The position numbers and the translations under genes are program-made. Under the pieces are notes generated by a model. That model was not told the DNA's origin, searched no databases, and saw nothing but the letters and a program-made list of their open reading frames with translations. From NCBI RefSeq assembly GCF_022174665.1, contig NZ_CP076562.1, positions 498,001 through 562,000 on the forward strand: a DNA stretch of 64,000 bases. Direction: 5' to 3'. Within the stretch, counting starts at the first letter, position 1, and the number at the start of each line of letters is the position of its first letter. Source of the stretch: Eubacterium sp. MSJ-33 (GTDB taxonomy: Bacteria; Bacillota; Clostridia; Lachnospirales; Lachnospiraceae). Positions 18,656 through 27,633 of the stretch are shown here, in pieces.

Positions 18656-20080
18656 TTGAAGCTTCAAACGTGGATTACATGGCTTTGCTGTATAGCAGTT
18701 TTTGTGGCAACACTTGTGGTTGATTTGTTTGTATGGAACGCGGAACATCGGAATATGCAAAAGGAAGCACAGACCAAAGCATTAAGTGAAACCTATAATC
18801 TGATCAATGCCTATGCAATGGAATTTAATATGAAAGATGGATCCATTCGCTCAGAAGATCAGATTCTTGACTCCAGATTACAGTATTTTTTTAAAACATA
18901 TCAGGATGAATATGCCATTTGTATGCGATTTGGAGAATCGAAGAATGGAGAGTATCGCGTCACACCGGAACATGCATATTTTGTGTATAATCATACGATT
19001 TTTACAGAGGAGTATCTGCTGTCACTGGAGTTTCATCAATTCCAGAACTCAGATTTTTCCTATGCAGAAATCCGGTATAATGGAGCAAAGTATTTGATTT
19101 ATTATTATTCAACATCCGGATATATAAATCTCTATCATGTTACCAGTATTGATTATGTTGACCAAAGAATGCAGAATCTGGCTATCTATATGGCAATCAT
19201 TACATTTTTTGTGCTTCTTGTAATGGCGGGGATTATATCAGCGATTCTTAAGCACAGCCTTCGGTCTTTGAAGGAGTTGAATGAGACAGCATCCGATATT
19301 GCAAAGGGAAGTTATGATAAACGTGTGAATGTCAGGGGAAAAAATGAGATTGCAACACTTGGCACAACATTTAATCAGATGGCGGAAGCAGTAGAGATAC
19401 GGACAAAATCATTGGAAGAGTCAGAACAACAGAAGACACTTTTTATGGGGAATCTTACTCATGAGTTAAAAACACCGTTAGCTGCAATATCCGGCTATGC
19501 TCAGACGTTATTGACGGTACGTCTGGACGAGGAAGATGAGCAGGAAGCGCTTACTTATATAGACGAAGAATGCAAACGTTTAGAGCGATTATCGAAGAAA
19601 ATGCTGCGGCTGCTGGAATTGGATTCCGAACAGAAACTGGAGCTGCACAAGATATCGGTAAAAAAGCTTTTTGAACGAACAAAACGGTTATGTCGGAAAC
19701 TATTGGAGTCAAAAGATATAAGACTTCTGTATGAAGAACACGGAGAATGTTTCATGGTAGAGGAGGATCTGATGACGGAGGTGCTTATAAATCTCGTTGA
19801 TAATGCTGTGAAAGCAAGCAGCCAGGGAGATACGATCCGACTGATTGCGAAGAATCATCAGATTCTGGTACAAGATACGGGATGTGGAATCCCGGAAGAC
19901 GAGAAAAAGAAGATATTGGAGCCGTTTTATATGATTGACAAGTCACGCAGTCGGAAAAATGGCGGTGCAGGGCTTGGACTGGCGCTTACAGCATTGATTT
20001 TGAAACAGCATAGTGTAGCATTGGCAATTGAAAGCGGAGAAGGAAAAGGCACGACGATGATTTTGAATTTTCCGGTGTGA
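18656..20080 (+). CDS. Sensor histidine kinase
   Basis: Membrane sensor of 474 residues. Transmembrane segment 1 is at about residues 7-27, an extracytoplasmic sensor at 28-175, transmembrane segment 2 at about 176-200, then HAMP, the HisKA box with His269 (GNLTHELKTPLAAISGY) and an HATPase domain (N box LVDNAVKAS, G boxes DTGCGIP and GGAGLGLAL). A TTG start one base after the regulator's stop, behind GGAGGAG, gives MKLQTW. Signal is unknown. A terminator follows at 20178. Confidence 0.94.
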   Translation: MKLQTWITWLCCIAVFVATLVVDLFVWNAEHRNMQKEAQTKALSETYNLINAYAMEFNMKDGSIRSEDQILDSRLQYFFKTYQDEYAICMRFGESKNGEYRVTPEHAYFVYNHTIFTEEYLLSLEFHQFQNSDFSYAEIRYNGAKYLIYYYSTSGYINLYHVTSIDYVDQRMQNLAIYMAIITFFVLLVMAGIISAILKHSLRSLKELNETASDIAKGSYDKRVNVRGKNEIATLGTTFNQMAEAVEIRTKSLEESEQQKTLFMGNLTHELKTPLAAISGYAQTLLTVRLDEEDEQEALTYIDEECKRLERLSKKMLRLLELDSEQKLELHKISVKKLFERTKRLCRKLLESKDIRLLYEEHGECFMVEEDLMTEVLINLVDNAVKASSQGDTIRLIAKNHQILVQDTGCGIPEDEKKKILEPFYMIDKSRSRKNGGAGLGLALTALILKQHSVALAIESGEGKGTTMILNFPV

Positions 20081-20177
20081 TCGTTCGAGTGAGATGGCGA
20101 TTATATTTGGGAATGTCATACTTGTGATATGTATGTGCGTAATTTTGATATATGATATTGGGAATTGGTTGATTCAA

Positions 20178-20216
20178 TGGCATATTCGGAGGATTCCTCT
20201 GGATATGTCATTTTTT
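20178..20216 (+). terminator. Intrinsic terminator of the pgaCD/two-component operon
   Basis: A long near-perfect hairpin with G-T wobbles, TGGCATATTCGGAGGA (20178-20193) against TCCTCTGGATATGTCA (20195-20210), is followed by six T. It lies about 100 bases after the kinase stop. Confidence 0.8.
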
Positions 20217-20250
20217 ATGTAGCTGATTTATATATAAGCGATTCTCATCG

Positions 20251-20468
20251 AGAGGCTCCATAGCGGAAAATGGGTGTAGGGAGGAAAAAACAAGTGAAAA
20301 AACACACGTCGTGGGTTTTTGAAGAGAAAATCAAGCAGAAAAACACAAACCGGAAGCTGATTGAGAAGTTCCATAGCGAAAATTGGGTGTGGAGAGGAAA
20401 AAACAAGTGAAAAAACACACGTCGTGGGTTTTTGAAGAGAAAAGTAAGCAGAAAAACACAAAACGGAA
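20251..20468. repeat. Two tandem ~105-bp repeat units in a 565-bp intergenic region
   Basis: Unit 1 (about 20251-20355) and unit 2 (about 20363-20468) share long identical stretches, for example from the motif GGAAAAAACAAG through the motif CGTCGTGGG to AGCAGAAAAACACA. Each contains a short palindrome, AAAAACACACG against CGTGGGTTTTT with one mismatch. A minus-strand open frame runs through both copies (20228-20461) but it is Phe/Pro-rich, has no ribosome site and looks incidental. The rest of 20081-20645 holds the kinase terminator and A/T-rich upstream DNA of the lipoprotein gene; no clear promoter was found. Confidence 0.85.
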
Positions 20469-20645
20469 ATTCCCCATTTCAGTACGAATTTACAAATTGT
20501 TTAAAAAATGATGAATACTCGATGCGGTGTAAAGTGTTAACATAACATCAACATACAGGGAAACATATTTATTATACTTGAAAAAGTCAGATAAATATCA
20601 ATAAGACACACTAAAAATAATATTAAGCTGAAAGGAATAATCAAC

Positions 20646-22292
20646 ATGAGAAAATATAAACGTTTTGCAGGAATCTTCCTAGTGGCTGCGCTGACTGCAT
20701 CGTTATTTGCAGGTTGTCAGAAAAGTCCGGAGAAGGAAATCGTGTCCAATAAGGATATGGATAATATGATTGAACAGGCGCAGGACACACAGGCGGCAAC
20801 AACGGAAGTGGCAGAGGTTGCAAAAAATTATGATACGTATCAGACAGATATCCAGGATGATAATCTGCATGTAACTGTACATGCGGATGCACAGGTGGAC
20901 ATCCCGGATACAAGTCAGTTGTCCATCTTCCGGGTAGAGCAGAAGAAGTTTGATCAGGATTTTCTGGATAAGCTTCGTGGTTTATTATTCCAGGATCAGA
21001 AGCTGTACGATGGAACTGTTCTGAATCAGAGAACGAAAGCGGATATTGAGACAGAAATGCAGGAAAGCAGAAACTCAATTGCAGAATATGAAAATGATAC
21101 AAACGGATTGTACTCCGAAAGCGACAAAGAGGTTTTGATACAGGAAGTTCAGGATCGTCTGGACAGTCTACAGGAAGAATATGAAAATTCGGATGATGCG
21201 ATTAATTACACAGCAAATCCATCCGACAATCAAATCCACAGTATAGAAGAATTGCTTGCTCAGAATCCGGACAATGGATATTATCAATGGCAAAATTCAT
21301 TTGAAGGTGCAGATTCCAGCATCTTTTATGGGATTAATGATGCAGCCAATGGTTCCTATCAGTCTTTGTATCTGCAGAACAATTTAAATTATGGAAATCT
21401 AATCCGGTATCGCAGTTCAAGACTCGGATATATCGGTGTTGGTTCATCTGTTATGGATGGAGATTTTTATTCGGAGATTGTAAAGCCGGAATATAATTTT
21501 GCAACGCGGGAAGCCAGATGGGTATGGCCGAAAGAAGAAGGCGTTCCGATTGATGCTATTAATAGCGAATTATATGATGAACAAAAAACAGCCGATGATT
21601 TTGTTGAAAATCAAAAGGATAAAACAACAATTTCCGAGACAGAAGCCAGAGAGAAGGCAGATGCATTTTTAAACGAGCTCGGTTTGACTGAATTTGCATA
21701 TTATAATGGCGGTTTGATCAGTGAAGTAACAGAATATAATCGTAATTTGGATATCCAGCAGGAGTTAGGTGCAACACCATATCGAAATGTCTATGCGTTC
21801 CGGTATCAGAGATGTATGGATGGTGTTTTCGTGAATAATGATGGTGGCGGAAAAATCGTCGATGAATGGCAGGGAGACAGTTATAAAAAGATGCTTTGGA
21901 CTGCAGAAGATATCGCAGTGTTTGTGAATGATGATGGAATCGTCGGATTTGATTATATGACGCCACTTACTGTTACAGAAACAGTTGTAGAAAAATCAAC
22001 ATTAAAGAATTTTGATGAGATCAAGGATATCTTTGAGCAGATGGTTGTGACGATGAATGCCGTGGAGTCAGAAGATGCAACGGAAGGAAATGTAACGATT
22101 GATATTGATTCTGTGAAGCTTCGTTATACAAGAATCAGCGAGAAGGACAGCTTTGATACCGGACTGTTAGTTCCGGTCTGGGATTTTATCGGAACGAAAA
22201 CCGACCAGTATGGATATGAGGTACATGACGCTATCATCATGTCTGTCAACGCAATCGATGGAACCGTCATTGATAAAGATCTGGGGTATTAA
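20646..22292 (+). CDS. Large lipoprotein of unknown function
   Basis: A 548-residue secreted lipoprotein: basic start MRKYKR, hydrophobic core, lipobox LFAGC (cysteine near residue 24), then a largely soluble domain rich in Asp, Tyr and Gln. I do not recognise a catalytic motif. It resembles Clostridia lipoproteins encoded beside ABC-2 type transporters (possibly the family labelled DUF6034, from memory). AAAGGA precedes the ATG. The stop abuts the next ATG, so it is coupled to the permeases downstream and probably serves as the sensor or binding part of that transporter. Confidence 0.82.
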   Translation: MRKYKRFAGIFLVAALTASLFAGCQKSPEKEIVSNKDMDNMIEQAQDTQAATTEVAEVAKNYDTYQTDIQDDNLHVTVHADAQVDIPDTSQLSIFRVEQKKFDQDFLDKLRGLLFQDQKLYDGTVLNQRTKADIETEMQESRNSIAEYENDTNGLYSESDKEVLIQEVQDRLDSLQEEYENSDDAINYTANPSDNQIHSIEELLAQNPDNGYYQWQNSFEGADSSIFYGINDAANGSYQSLYLQNNLNYGNLIRYRSSRLGYIGVGSSVMDGDFYSEIVKPEYNFATREARWVWPKEEGVPIDAINSELYDEQKTADDFVENQKDKTTISETEAREKADAFLNELGLTEFAYYNGGLISEVTEYNRNLDIQQELGATPYRNVYAFRYQRCMDGVFVNNDGGGKIVDEWQGDSYKKMLWTAEDIAVFVNDDGIVGFDYMTPLTVTETVVEKSTLKNFDEIKDIFEQMVVTMNAVESEDATEGNVTIDIDSVKLRYTRISEKDSFDTGLLVPVWDFIGTKTDQYGYEVHDAIIMSVNAIDGTVIDKDLGY

Positions 22293-22916
22293 ATGAACAG
22301 TTTTGAGACAGACATGAAACGAGCGATAATTTCAAAAGGATTTCTTGCAGGATTTATACTGGAACTACTGATCCTGTGGAAAGCGGGCGGTGACTCGGAG
22401 TTATTCCGGGTGACCGTTCCTGTCATATCCACGTTTCCGTATGCAACTGCATGGCTTGCTGATTACCAGAGCGGATATATCAAGGCTTATCTGCCAAGAT
22501 GCGGAATAACATCTTATATCTGTGGCAAATTCTTCGCATGTGGAATTGCAGGTGGATTGGTCGAGATGCTTCCATGCCTGTTATATCTGCGTTTTGCCAA
22601 GAATGCCGTAGCTTTAAAACCAATGCTCATTTTCTCCTCGGCAATGGTGTGGGCACTGCTTTCCGCAACACTTGCAGCCATCTCGAACAGCCGGTATATC
22701 GCGTATGGCGGAAGTTTTGTGATCTATTACATACTTGTGATCCTGCATGATCGGTATTTCGAAGAGATTTACTGTCTGTATCCATATGAGTGGATCCAGT
22801 TTCAGCATAACTGGATTTTTGACGAACAGGGTATTGTGATCCTGCTCACCGGTCTGTCGATTCTGCTTTTTTTAATCTATTACAATACGGTAAGGAGGTG
22901 CATCGAACGTGTATAA
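22293..22916 (+). CDS. ABC-2 type permease-like membrane protein
   Basis: A 207-residue protein with about five or six hydrophobic helices. It starts directly after the lipoprotein stop without a clear ribosome site, suggesting translational coupling, and overlaps the next permease by 8 bases. Short soluble start (MNSFETDMKRAIISKG) followed by membrane segments fits an ABC-2 permease half. Substrate is unknown. The call rests on topology and on the ATPase gene nearby. Confidence 0.75.
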   Translation: MNSFETDMKRAIISKGFLAGFILELLILWKAGGDSELFRVTVPVISTFPYATAWLADYQSGYIKAYLPRCGITSYICGKFFACGIAGGLVEMLPCLLYLRFAKNAVALKPMLIFSSAMVWALLSATLAAISNSRYIAYGGSFVIYYILVILHDRYFEEIYCLYPYEWIQFQHNWIFDEQGIVILLTGLSILLFLIYYNTVRRCIERV

Positions 22917-23805
22917 GCTAAGACAGATTCTGCTTACCGCATTTGCAAATTTCAGAAGATGGAAGAAGAATCCGCAGATTATCCTCGCGTTCTGCCTTGC
23001 ATTTATCGTAAGTTTCCTGCTTTCTGACAAAGTGCTTGTGTTTGCAAAGGAGCATGACACGATCCTTCAGTTGGCAGAGCCGTTTATCTGGACGTTTGGT
23101 GATGCACAATCGGTGCTGATTATCTCGTTGTTATTGCTTTTATTGTTTGCCGAGATGCCGAACCTTGGAAATGATGTCCCGCTTTTTCTGGTACGGATTG
23201 ACAGAAAGGTGTGGGTGCTCGGGCAGATTCTGTATCTGATTCTTGCAACGTTTTTCTTCCTTTGCTTTATCCTGCTTTCTACCTGTATCTTGGCAAGCAG
23301 TCAGGCATTTGTGGCAAATATGTGGAGCGATACAGCGGCAGTGCTTGGGTATTCGGACATCGGTTATGAGCTGAATGTGCCATCGTTCGTGAAGGTGATG
23401 GAGTTGAATTTCCCGTATCAGGTGATGTTCCACATATTTGGACTGATGCTTGGGTATTCAATCGTGATGGCGGGAATCATATTATTTTTCAATATGGTGA
23501 AAGACAACGGCGGCATGATCGCAGGTATCATCTATTCGGGATTCGGGTTTCTGCTTACACCGGATACACTGTCGGATATTCTGCATATCCCGGCGGTGCA
23601 ATCGCGGTATGCCAATATCATATTCGGCTGGATATCGCCGCTCAATCATGCCACGTATTACATGCATAGCTTCGGCTATGATAATCTGCCCAAACTATGG
23701 GTGTCGTATGTATTTTTTGCAGGGGTGGCAGTGCTTGTATTCCTGTTATGTCTGCTTCGGATAAGACGGTATACATTTAATTTTACTGGAACACAGATGC
23801 GGTAA
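22909..23805 (+). CDS. ABC-2 type permease-like membrane protein
   Basis: A 298-residue polytopic protein with about six helices and a short N-terminal cytoplasmic stretch (RQILLTAFANFRRWKKNP). The start is GTG at 22909, preceded by AAGGAGG, and overlaps the end of the previous permease. Two large extracytoplasmic loops are suggested. Together with the preceding gene and the downstream ATPase it would make a heteromeric exporter. Confidence 0.78.
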   Translation: MYKLRQILLTAFANFRRWKKNPQIILAFCLAFIVSFLLSDKVLVFAKEHDTILQLAEPFIWTFGDAQSVLIISLLLLLLFAEMPNLGNDVPLFLVRIDRKVWVLGQILYLILATFFFLCFILLSTCILASSQAFVANMWSDTAAVLGYSDIGYELNVPSFVKVMELNFPYQVMFHIFGLMLGYSIVMAGIILFFNMVKDNGGMIAGIIYSGFGFLLTPDTLSDILHIPAVQSRYANIIFGWISPLNHATYYMHSFGYDNLPKLWVSYVFFAGVAVLVFLLCLLRIRRYTFNFTGTQMR

Positions 23806-23880
23806 TGGATGGATTTCGTGGCAGTTTATGCGTACATTTTAGAAAAATGATTTGTTGTCACGTGAGAAAGAGGTTCATAG

Positions 23881-24552
23881 ATGGAAGAAACCAGAAATGA
23901 AAATAAGAATGAAAAAACAAACGAACGTAAACAGGGAATCGTCGTAGAACATGTCTATAAATCTTTCGGGAAAGAGCAGGTGTTAGTCGATGTGAATCTG
24001 GAGATTCCACCGGGAAAGATCTACGGCGTCGTTGGAAATAACGGAAGCGGAAAAACCGTGCTGATGAAATGCATCTGCGGGTTTATGCATCCGGACAAGG
24101 GGCAGATTCATGTCGGGGGCATCCGCATCGGGAAGGAATGCGATTTCCCGGACAAGCTCGGTGTGATCATCGAGACACCGGGATTTCTGCCCGGGTTAAG
24201 TGGATACAAGAACCTGAAGATTTTAGCGGATTTAAAAGGGCGGATTGGTAAAAACGAGATTATTCAGACTTTGCAGCGCGTCGGCTTAAATCCAAAGATG
24301 AAAAAACCGGTTTCGAAATATTCACTCGGTATGCGGCAGAGACTTGGCATTGCACAGGCAATTATGGAGAATCCGGACGTGCTGATCTTGGATGAGCCAT
24401 TTAACGGACTTGACAAAGCGGGTGTCGCGGAGATGCGGCAGCTCTTATTATCCCTGAAGGAAAGTGGCAAAGCAATTATGCTGGCAAGCCATAATGCACA
24501 GGATATCGAGATGTTGTGTGACTGTGTACATGAAATGGAGGACTGGAAATGA
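23881..24552 (+). CDS. ABC transporter ATP-binding protein
   Basis: A 223-residue ATPase with Walker A GNNGSGKT, Q-loop region, an atypical signature YSLGMRQRLGIAQA, Walker B VLILDEPFNG and the switch histidine in LASHNAQD. The LGMRQRL signature is typical of DrrA/NatA-like exporters that work with ABC-2 permeases. A charged 20-residue N-terminal extension (EETRNENKNEKTNERKQ) is unusual. The stop shares ATGA with the next gene. Confidence 0.92.
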   Translation: MEETRNENKNEKTNERKQGIVVEHVYKSFGKEQVLVDVNLEIPPGKIYGVVGNNGSGKTVLMKCICGFMHPDKGQIHVGGIRIGKECDFPDKLGVIIETPGFLPGLSGYKNLKILADLKGRIGKNEIIQTLQRVGLNPKMKKPVSKYSLGMRQRLGIAQAIMENPDVLILDEPFNGLDKAGVAEMRQLLLSLKESGKAIMLASHNAQDIEMLCDCVHEMEDWK

Positions 24553-26099
24553 AACGAAAGCATATAGCAACAAAAATACTTGCGATGACGATCGCGGCAA
24601 CGATGTGTATGGGACTATCTCCGGCAGGAAGCGTGTTTGCAGCATCCGGTCAGACGGATATCCATATGTATGCCATGCAGATGGTATCCTATACCGCAGT
24701 GCAGGCTGATCCTGCCCAGCCAACGACACAGGAGCCGGCAACGACACAGGCAGACACAAATATAAAAGATGACAAAGATACGCAGAGCGAGGCAGTGACA
24801 TTGAACATCGACAATGAGAACCAGTACGACGGCATGGAAAAACCCTATGCACAGGGCTATGTGCCAACCAATGCCAACGGCTCGGTCCGCATTGTATTTC
24901 CTATACTCAGTGAAGGGGAACTTCGGGGGAACACATTACGGGCGGCGCTTGACTTAGGCGACGCCCAGACAGCACCGTTCGTATTTAAGAACTACGAGAA
25001 GGATATCAAGCTGCAGACCGTCAAGGTGAATGCAGATACCAAAGAGGTTTCTGCTTATGTAGCGGATTTTACGGTTGAATTAAAGAAAAAACGAAACAAC
25101 GGCTCCTACCCGGTGATCCTGAAGGCCACGGCAAAGGATGCAAAGGGCAGTGCGGTAGAGCAGGAATTTACCACGTATGTGACGATCAGTGATGGTATCG
25201 ATCCGGATGCAACGACGGAAGCCGTGGTAGAGCCTGTAGCCGAAGACCTTCCGACTTTTGCACCGAAGGTCATGGTGGAGTCATATAAATTCTCAAAGGA
25301 TGAGATTTTATCCGGCGATGAGATTACGGCAGAGATCACATTGCTAAACACAAGTAAGGAAAATACTGTGAAGAATATGACGGTAGCTGTGACTGCAGAT
25401 ACAGAGAGTTTTACCCTGCTGAGTCAGTCCGATAGTGTCTATATAGAAAAGATCGCTCCGCAGGAGAAAACAACGATTTCCTTTTCTTATCGGGTAAATG
25501 CGAAGACTGCTGCCGGTCAATATGATTTAGAACTCGCCATGGACTACGCGGACGGCGATGGAAATACATATTCTACTTCCGGTAAGGCTAAGATTACAGT
25601 ACAGCAATCCTCTGAGATGAAATTTGATACACTGAATTTTCCTGAGAAAGTTGTCGTTTCCGATGTTGTGGAAGCAAAGGTACAGGCGATGAACTTGAGT
25701 CGAAGCAGGATTTATAATGTGCGTGCTGAGATTGCAGCAGATGGTCTGAAACCTCAAGGCACGATTTTTATCGGAGATATGGAAGCTGGAACTGCTGCAA
25801 GCGGAAGTACGCAGGTGACAGTCAGCTCGTTGTCCGGAAATAAGATGTATGGAACCACAGACGGAACAATTACTTACTACTATGAAGATGAAAGTGGCAA
25901 AGAATATACAGAATCAGCAACATTTACGACAACAATCAAATCACCTTTTTCAGATCAGAAAGAACAGACAGTACCGGATGATACAAATCAGTGGTGGGTG
26001 ATTATGGCGGTTGTGCTCGGCTGTATCATTGCTGCCGCAGGTATGATTATCGTACGGAAAATACGCCTTAAGAAGCAGGAGGAAGATGACACGGAATAG
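24549..26099 (+). CDS. Exported, membrane-anchored protein with CARDB-like beta domains
   Basis: A 516-residue protein: signal peptide ending near VFAASG, a Thr/Gln/Ala-rich linker, then at least two immunoglobulin-like repeats of the CARDB/COG1361 kind (LSGDEITAEITLLNTSKENTVKNMTV and VVSDVVEAKVQAMNLSRSRIYNVRAEI), one transmembrane helix (about 482-504) and a short charged tail. Such proteins in Clostridia often accompany ABC exporters. The start shares ATGA with the ATPase gene, so co-translation is certain enough. Function unknown; a scaffold that binds a secreted ligand is plausible. Confidence 0.82.
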   Translation: MKRKHIATKILAMTIAATMCMGLSPAGSVFAASGQTDIHMYAMQMVSYTAVQADPAQPTTQEPATTQADTNIKDDKDTQSEAVTLNIDNENQYDGMEKPYAQGYVPTNANGSVRIVFPILSEGELRGNTLRAALDLGDAQTAPFVFKNYEKDIKLQTVKVNADTKEVSAYVADFTVELKKKRNNGSYPVILKATAKDAKGSAVEQEFTTYVTISDGIDPDATTEAVVEPVAEDLPTFAPKVMVESYKFSKDEILSGDEITAEITLLNTSKENTVKNMTVAVTADTESFTLLSQSDSVYIEKIAPQEKTTISFSYRVNAKTAAGQYDLELAMDYADGDGNTYSTSGKAKITVQQSSEMKFDTLNFPEKVVVSDVVEAKVQAMNLSRSRIYNVRAEIAADGLKPQGTIFIGDMEAGTAASGSTQVTVSSLSGNKMYGTTDGTITYYYEDESGKEYTESATFTTTIKSPFSDQKEQTVPDDTNQWWVIMAVVLGCIIAAAGMIIVRKIRLKKQEEDDTE

Positions 26100-26138
26100 A
26101 TATTCCGGAGATATCTGTGTGGAGAGATTAGACAGACT

Positions 26139-26978
26139 ATGAAGATACGAGAGTTTCTGCGTCTGCGACGACAGCAGGATGCAGTGAAGATTATAATTTT
26201 ATATGTAATTGCAATTGGTGTCTGCTGCGGTTCCCTGATTAGGGACGGCTTGCACTATTCAAAAAATTCTCGGACAAAAGAAGAATTCAAACTGATTGGA
26301 AATGATCAGGTTTTGACAGACAGCAAAGTACAGCAGATACGGGAAATCGATGGTGTCACAGCCGTAAGCTATGATGTAAGTGATTCTGTTATAGTGACAT
26401 ATCAGACGAATACAACATCATTTGAGGCGGAACTTTTGAGCGAGGCGTATATACAGGAAGTTTACGGCATCTCACAGGAAAGCTCAATGATGACCTATTA
26501 TGCCAATACTGCCGCATACGAGCAGATCCGTCAGAGTCTGTCACAGAATGTCACACCGATTCAGACAGATGAGATCACAGTCACCTATACTTCTTCCATT
26601 GCGAAAAGTCATCACACAGATTCAGCAACAGATGATGATGGTATTGCATCACAGTCAGAAAATAGCCAAACTGCGCGGATTATACGGACGGATATTGGAG
26701 GAGATGTACCGTTTATATGTGCCATCGGAGATCCGGTTATACTCAAAAAAACCGGAAATCTGCGTATTCAGATAGCCAGACAGGATCAAAGTCAAAGGGT
26801 GCTTACTCTTGCATCGAATTTATCTTTCTCAAACGATAACACACTGGAAATCTATCGGACACAATCGGAACTTGACCGGTTATTTATTCAAATGAAATTT
26901 GAACTGTTATTGATAATAACATGTTTGATTGCATCAATTTCCTTGCGTAGGTATGCAGTAAGGCCACTAAAAAAATAG
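26139..26978 (+). CDS. Membrane protein with a single extracytoplasmic domain, possibly a reduced MacB/FtsX-type subunit
   Basis: A 279-residue protein with a transmembrane helix at about 17-36, an extracytoplasmic domain of about 200 residues, and a second helix at about 248-265 ending in RRYAVRPLKK. The order TM1-large domain-TM2 resembles the first half of MacB-type permeases, but the two further helices of that family are missing and no frameshifted remainder was found after the stop. It follows the CARDB-like gene after 39 bases. The stop codon lies inside the terminator stem. Function unknown. Confidence 0.72.
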   Translation: MKIREFLRLRRQQDAVKIIILYVIAIGVCCGSLIRDGLHYSKNSRTKEEFKLIGNDQVLTDSKVQQIREIDGVTAVSYDVSDSVIVTYQTNTTSFEAELLSEAYIQEVYGISQESSMMTYYANTAAYEQIRQSLSQNVTPIQTDEITVTYTSSIAKSHHTDSATDDDGIASQSENSQTARIIRTDIGGDVPFICAIGDPVILKKTGNLRIQIARQDQSQRVLTLASNLSFSNDNTLEIYRTQSELDRLFIQMKFELLLIITCLIASISLRRYAVRPLKK

Positions 26979-26992
26979 TGGTCTTTCTTTTA
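26962..26992 (+). terminator. Intrinsic terminator of the ABC transporter operon
   Basis: GGCCACTA (26962-26969) pairs with TAGTGGTC (26976-26983), followed by TTTCTTTT. The stop codon TAG of the last gene forms part of the stem. Confidence 0.8.
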
Positions 26993-27035
26993 TAGAAAAT
27001 TACATAAAGTGTATTTTCCTCTTGAAATTCAATTG

Positions 27036-27090
27036 GTTGTTTATGCAAGATTATAAGTTGTTTATACAAGGTGCATAGATTTTGTATAAT
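27036..27090 (+). promoter_or_regulatory. Candidate LytTR operator and promoter of the LytTR gene
   Basis: Two 14-base direct repeats, GTTGTTTATGCAAG (27036-27049) and GTTGTTTATACAAG (27057-27070), are spaced exactly 21 bp, two helical turns, as in known LytTR binding sites. They cover the position of a poor -35 upstream of a perfect -10, TATAAT (27085-27090). This fits an activator-dependent, probably autoregulated promoter. Confidence 0.65.
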
Positions 27091-27139
27091 AAACGAAATA
27101 ATATAGTAATATCGGACTTACGGGGGAGAGTACATATAA

Positions 27140-27487
27140 ATGATGACGATTACGAATGAACCAAAGAATTTATTGACAACCAAAAGCAAATTTATAGAAA
27201 TTGTGTGTGAGAAGGAGAAAGTTTTAATCAATTTAAATGAAGTGCTGTATATTGAAAGAAACGCACGAAAAATTCGTTTTGTGGCAAAAGGGGTTGAATA
27301 TACATCCTATATTTCACTGGCATCTTTGTTAAAGCGATTGCCAGACAATTTTGTACGTTGTCATACCGGATATATTGTAAATATGGATTATGTTGTTTCG
27401 ATTCATTCGAATTATCTTATTATAAACGATGGGAATAAAATCAGTATTGGACGTACTTATAAAAATGCTATAACGACCTGGAGATAA
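27140..27487 (+). CDS. LytTR-family DNA-binding protein
   Basis: A 115-residue protein that is nearly all LytTR domain (FIEIVCEKEKVLINLNEVLYIERNARKIRF, then LLKRLPDNFVRCHTGYIVNMDYV). There is no receiver domain and no membrane anchor, so it is a stand-alone LytTR regulator that may be controlled by abundance or by a partner. A second ATG three bases in could also start it; GGGGGAGAG lies upstream. Direct repeats typical of LytTR sites sit in its own promoter. It is a single-gene unit closed by a terminator; the GH5 glucanase gene downstream is a candidate target. Confidence 0.9.
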   Translation: MMTITNEPKNLLTTKSKFIEIVCEKEKVLINLNEVLYIERNARKIRFVAKGVEYTSYISLASLLKRLPDNFVRCHTGYIVNMDYVVSIHSNYLIINDGNKISIGRTYKNAITTWR

Positions 27488-27493
27488 ATGTGT

Positions 27494-27545
27494 AAGAGAG
27501 GATTTGCTTTCATGGCAAGAGTGAAAGCAAGCCTCTCTTTTTTTG
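27494..27545 (+). terminator. Intrinsic terminator of the LytTR gene
   Basis: A long stem, AAGAGAGGATTTGCTTTC (27494-27511) against GAAAGCAAGCCTCTCTT (27523-27539), is followed by seven to eight T. Confidence 0.88.
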
Positions 27546-27633
27546 TAGCATTTTGATTGATGTAGACAGATGTTCATGATAAAATCTGTTATATAACAAT
27601 TAACGAATAAAAAGGAAGGGTACAGGGGGATAT

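Noticed and set aside
20228..20461. Minus-strand open frame through the tandem repeat
   Set aside because: Composition is Phe/Pro-rich, the two halves simply repeat the DNA units and there is no ribosome site.
26139..26978. Frameshifted MacB-type permease (pseudogene)
   Set aside because: The stop lies within a proper terminator stem and no further permease sequence is found in other frames downstream; treated as an intact two-helix protein.
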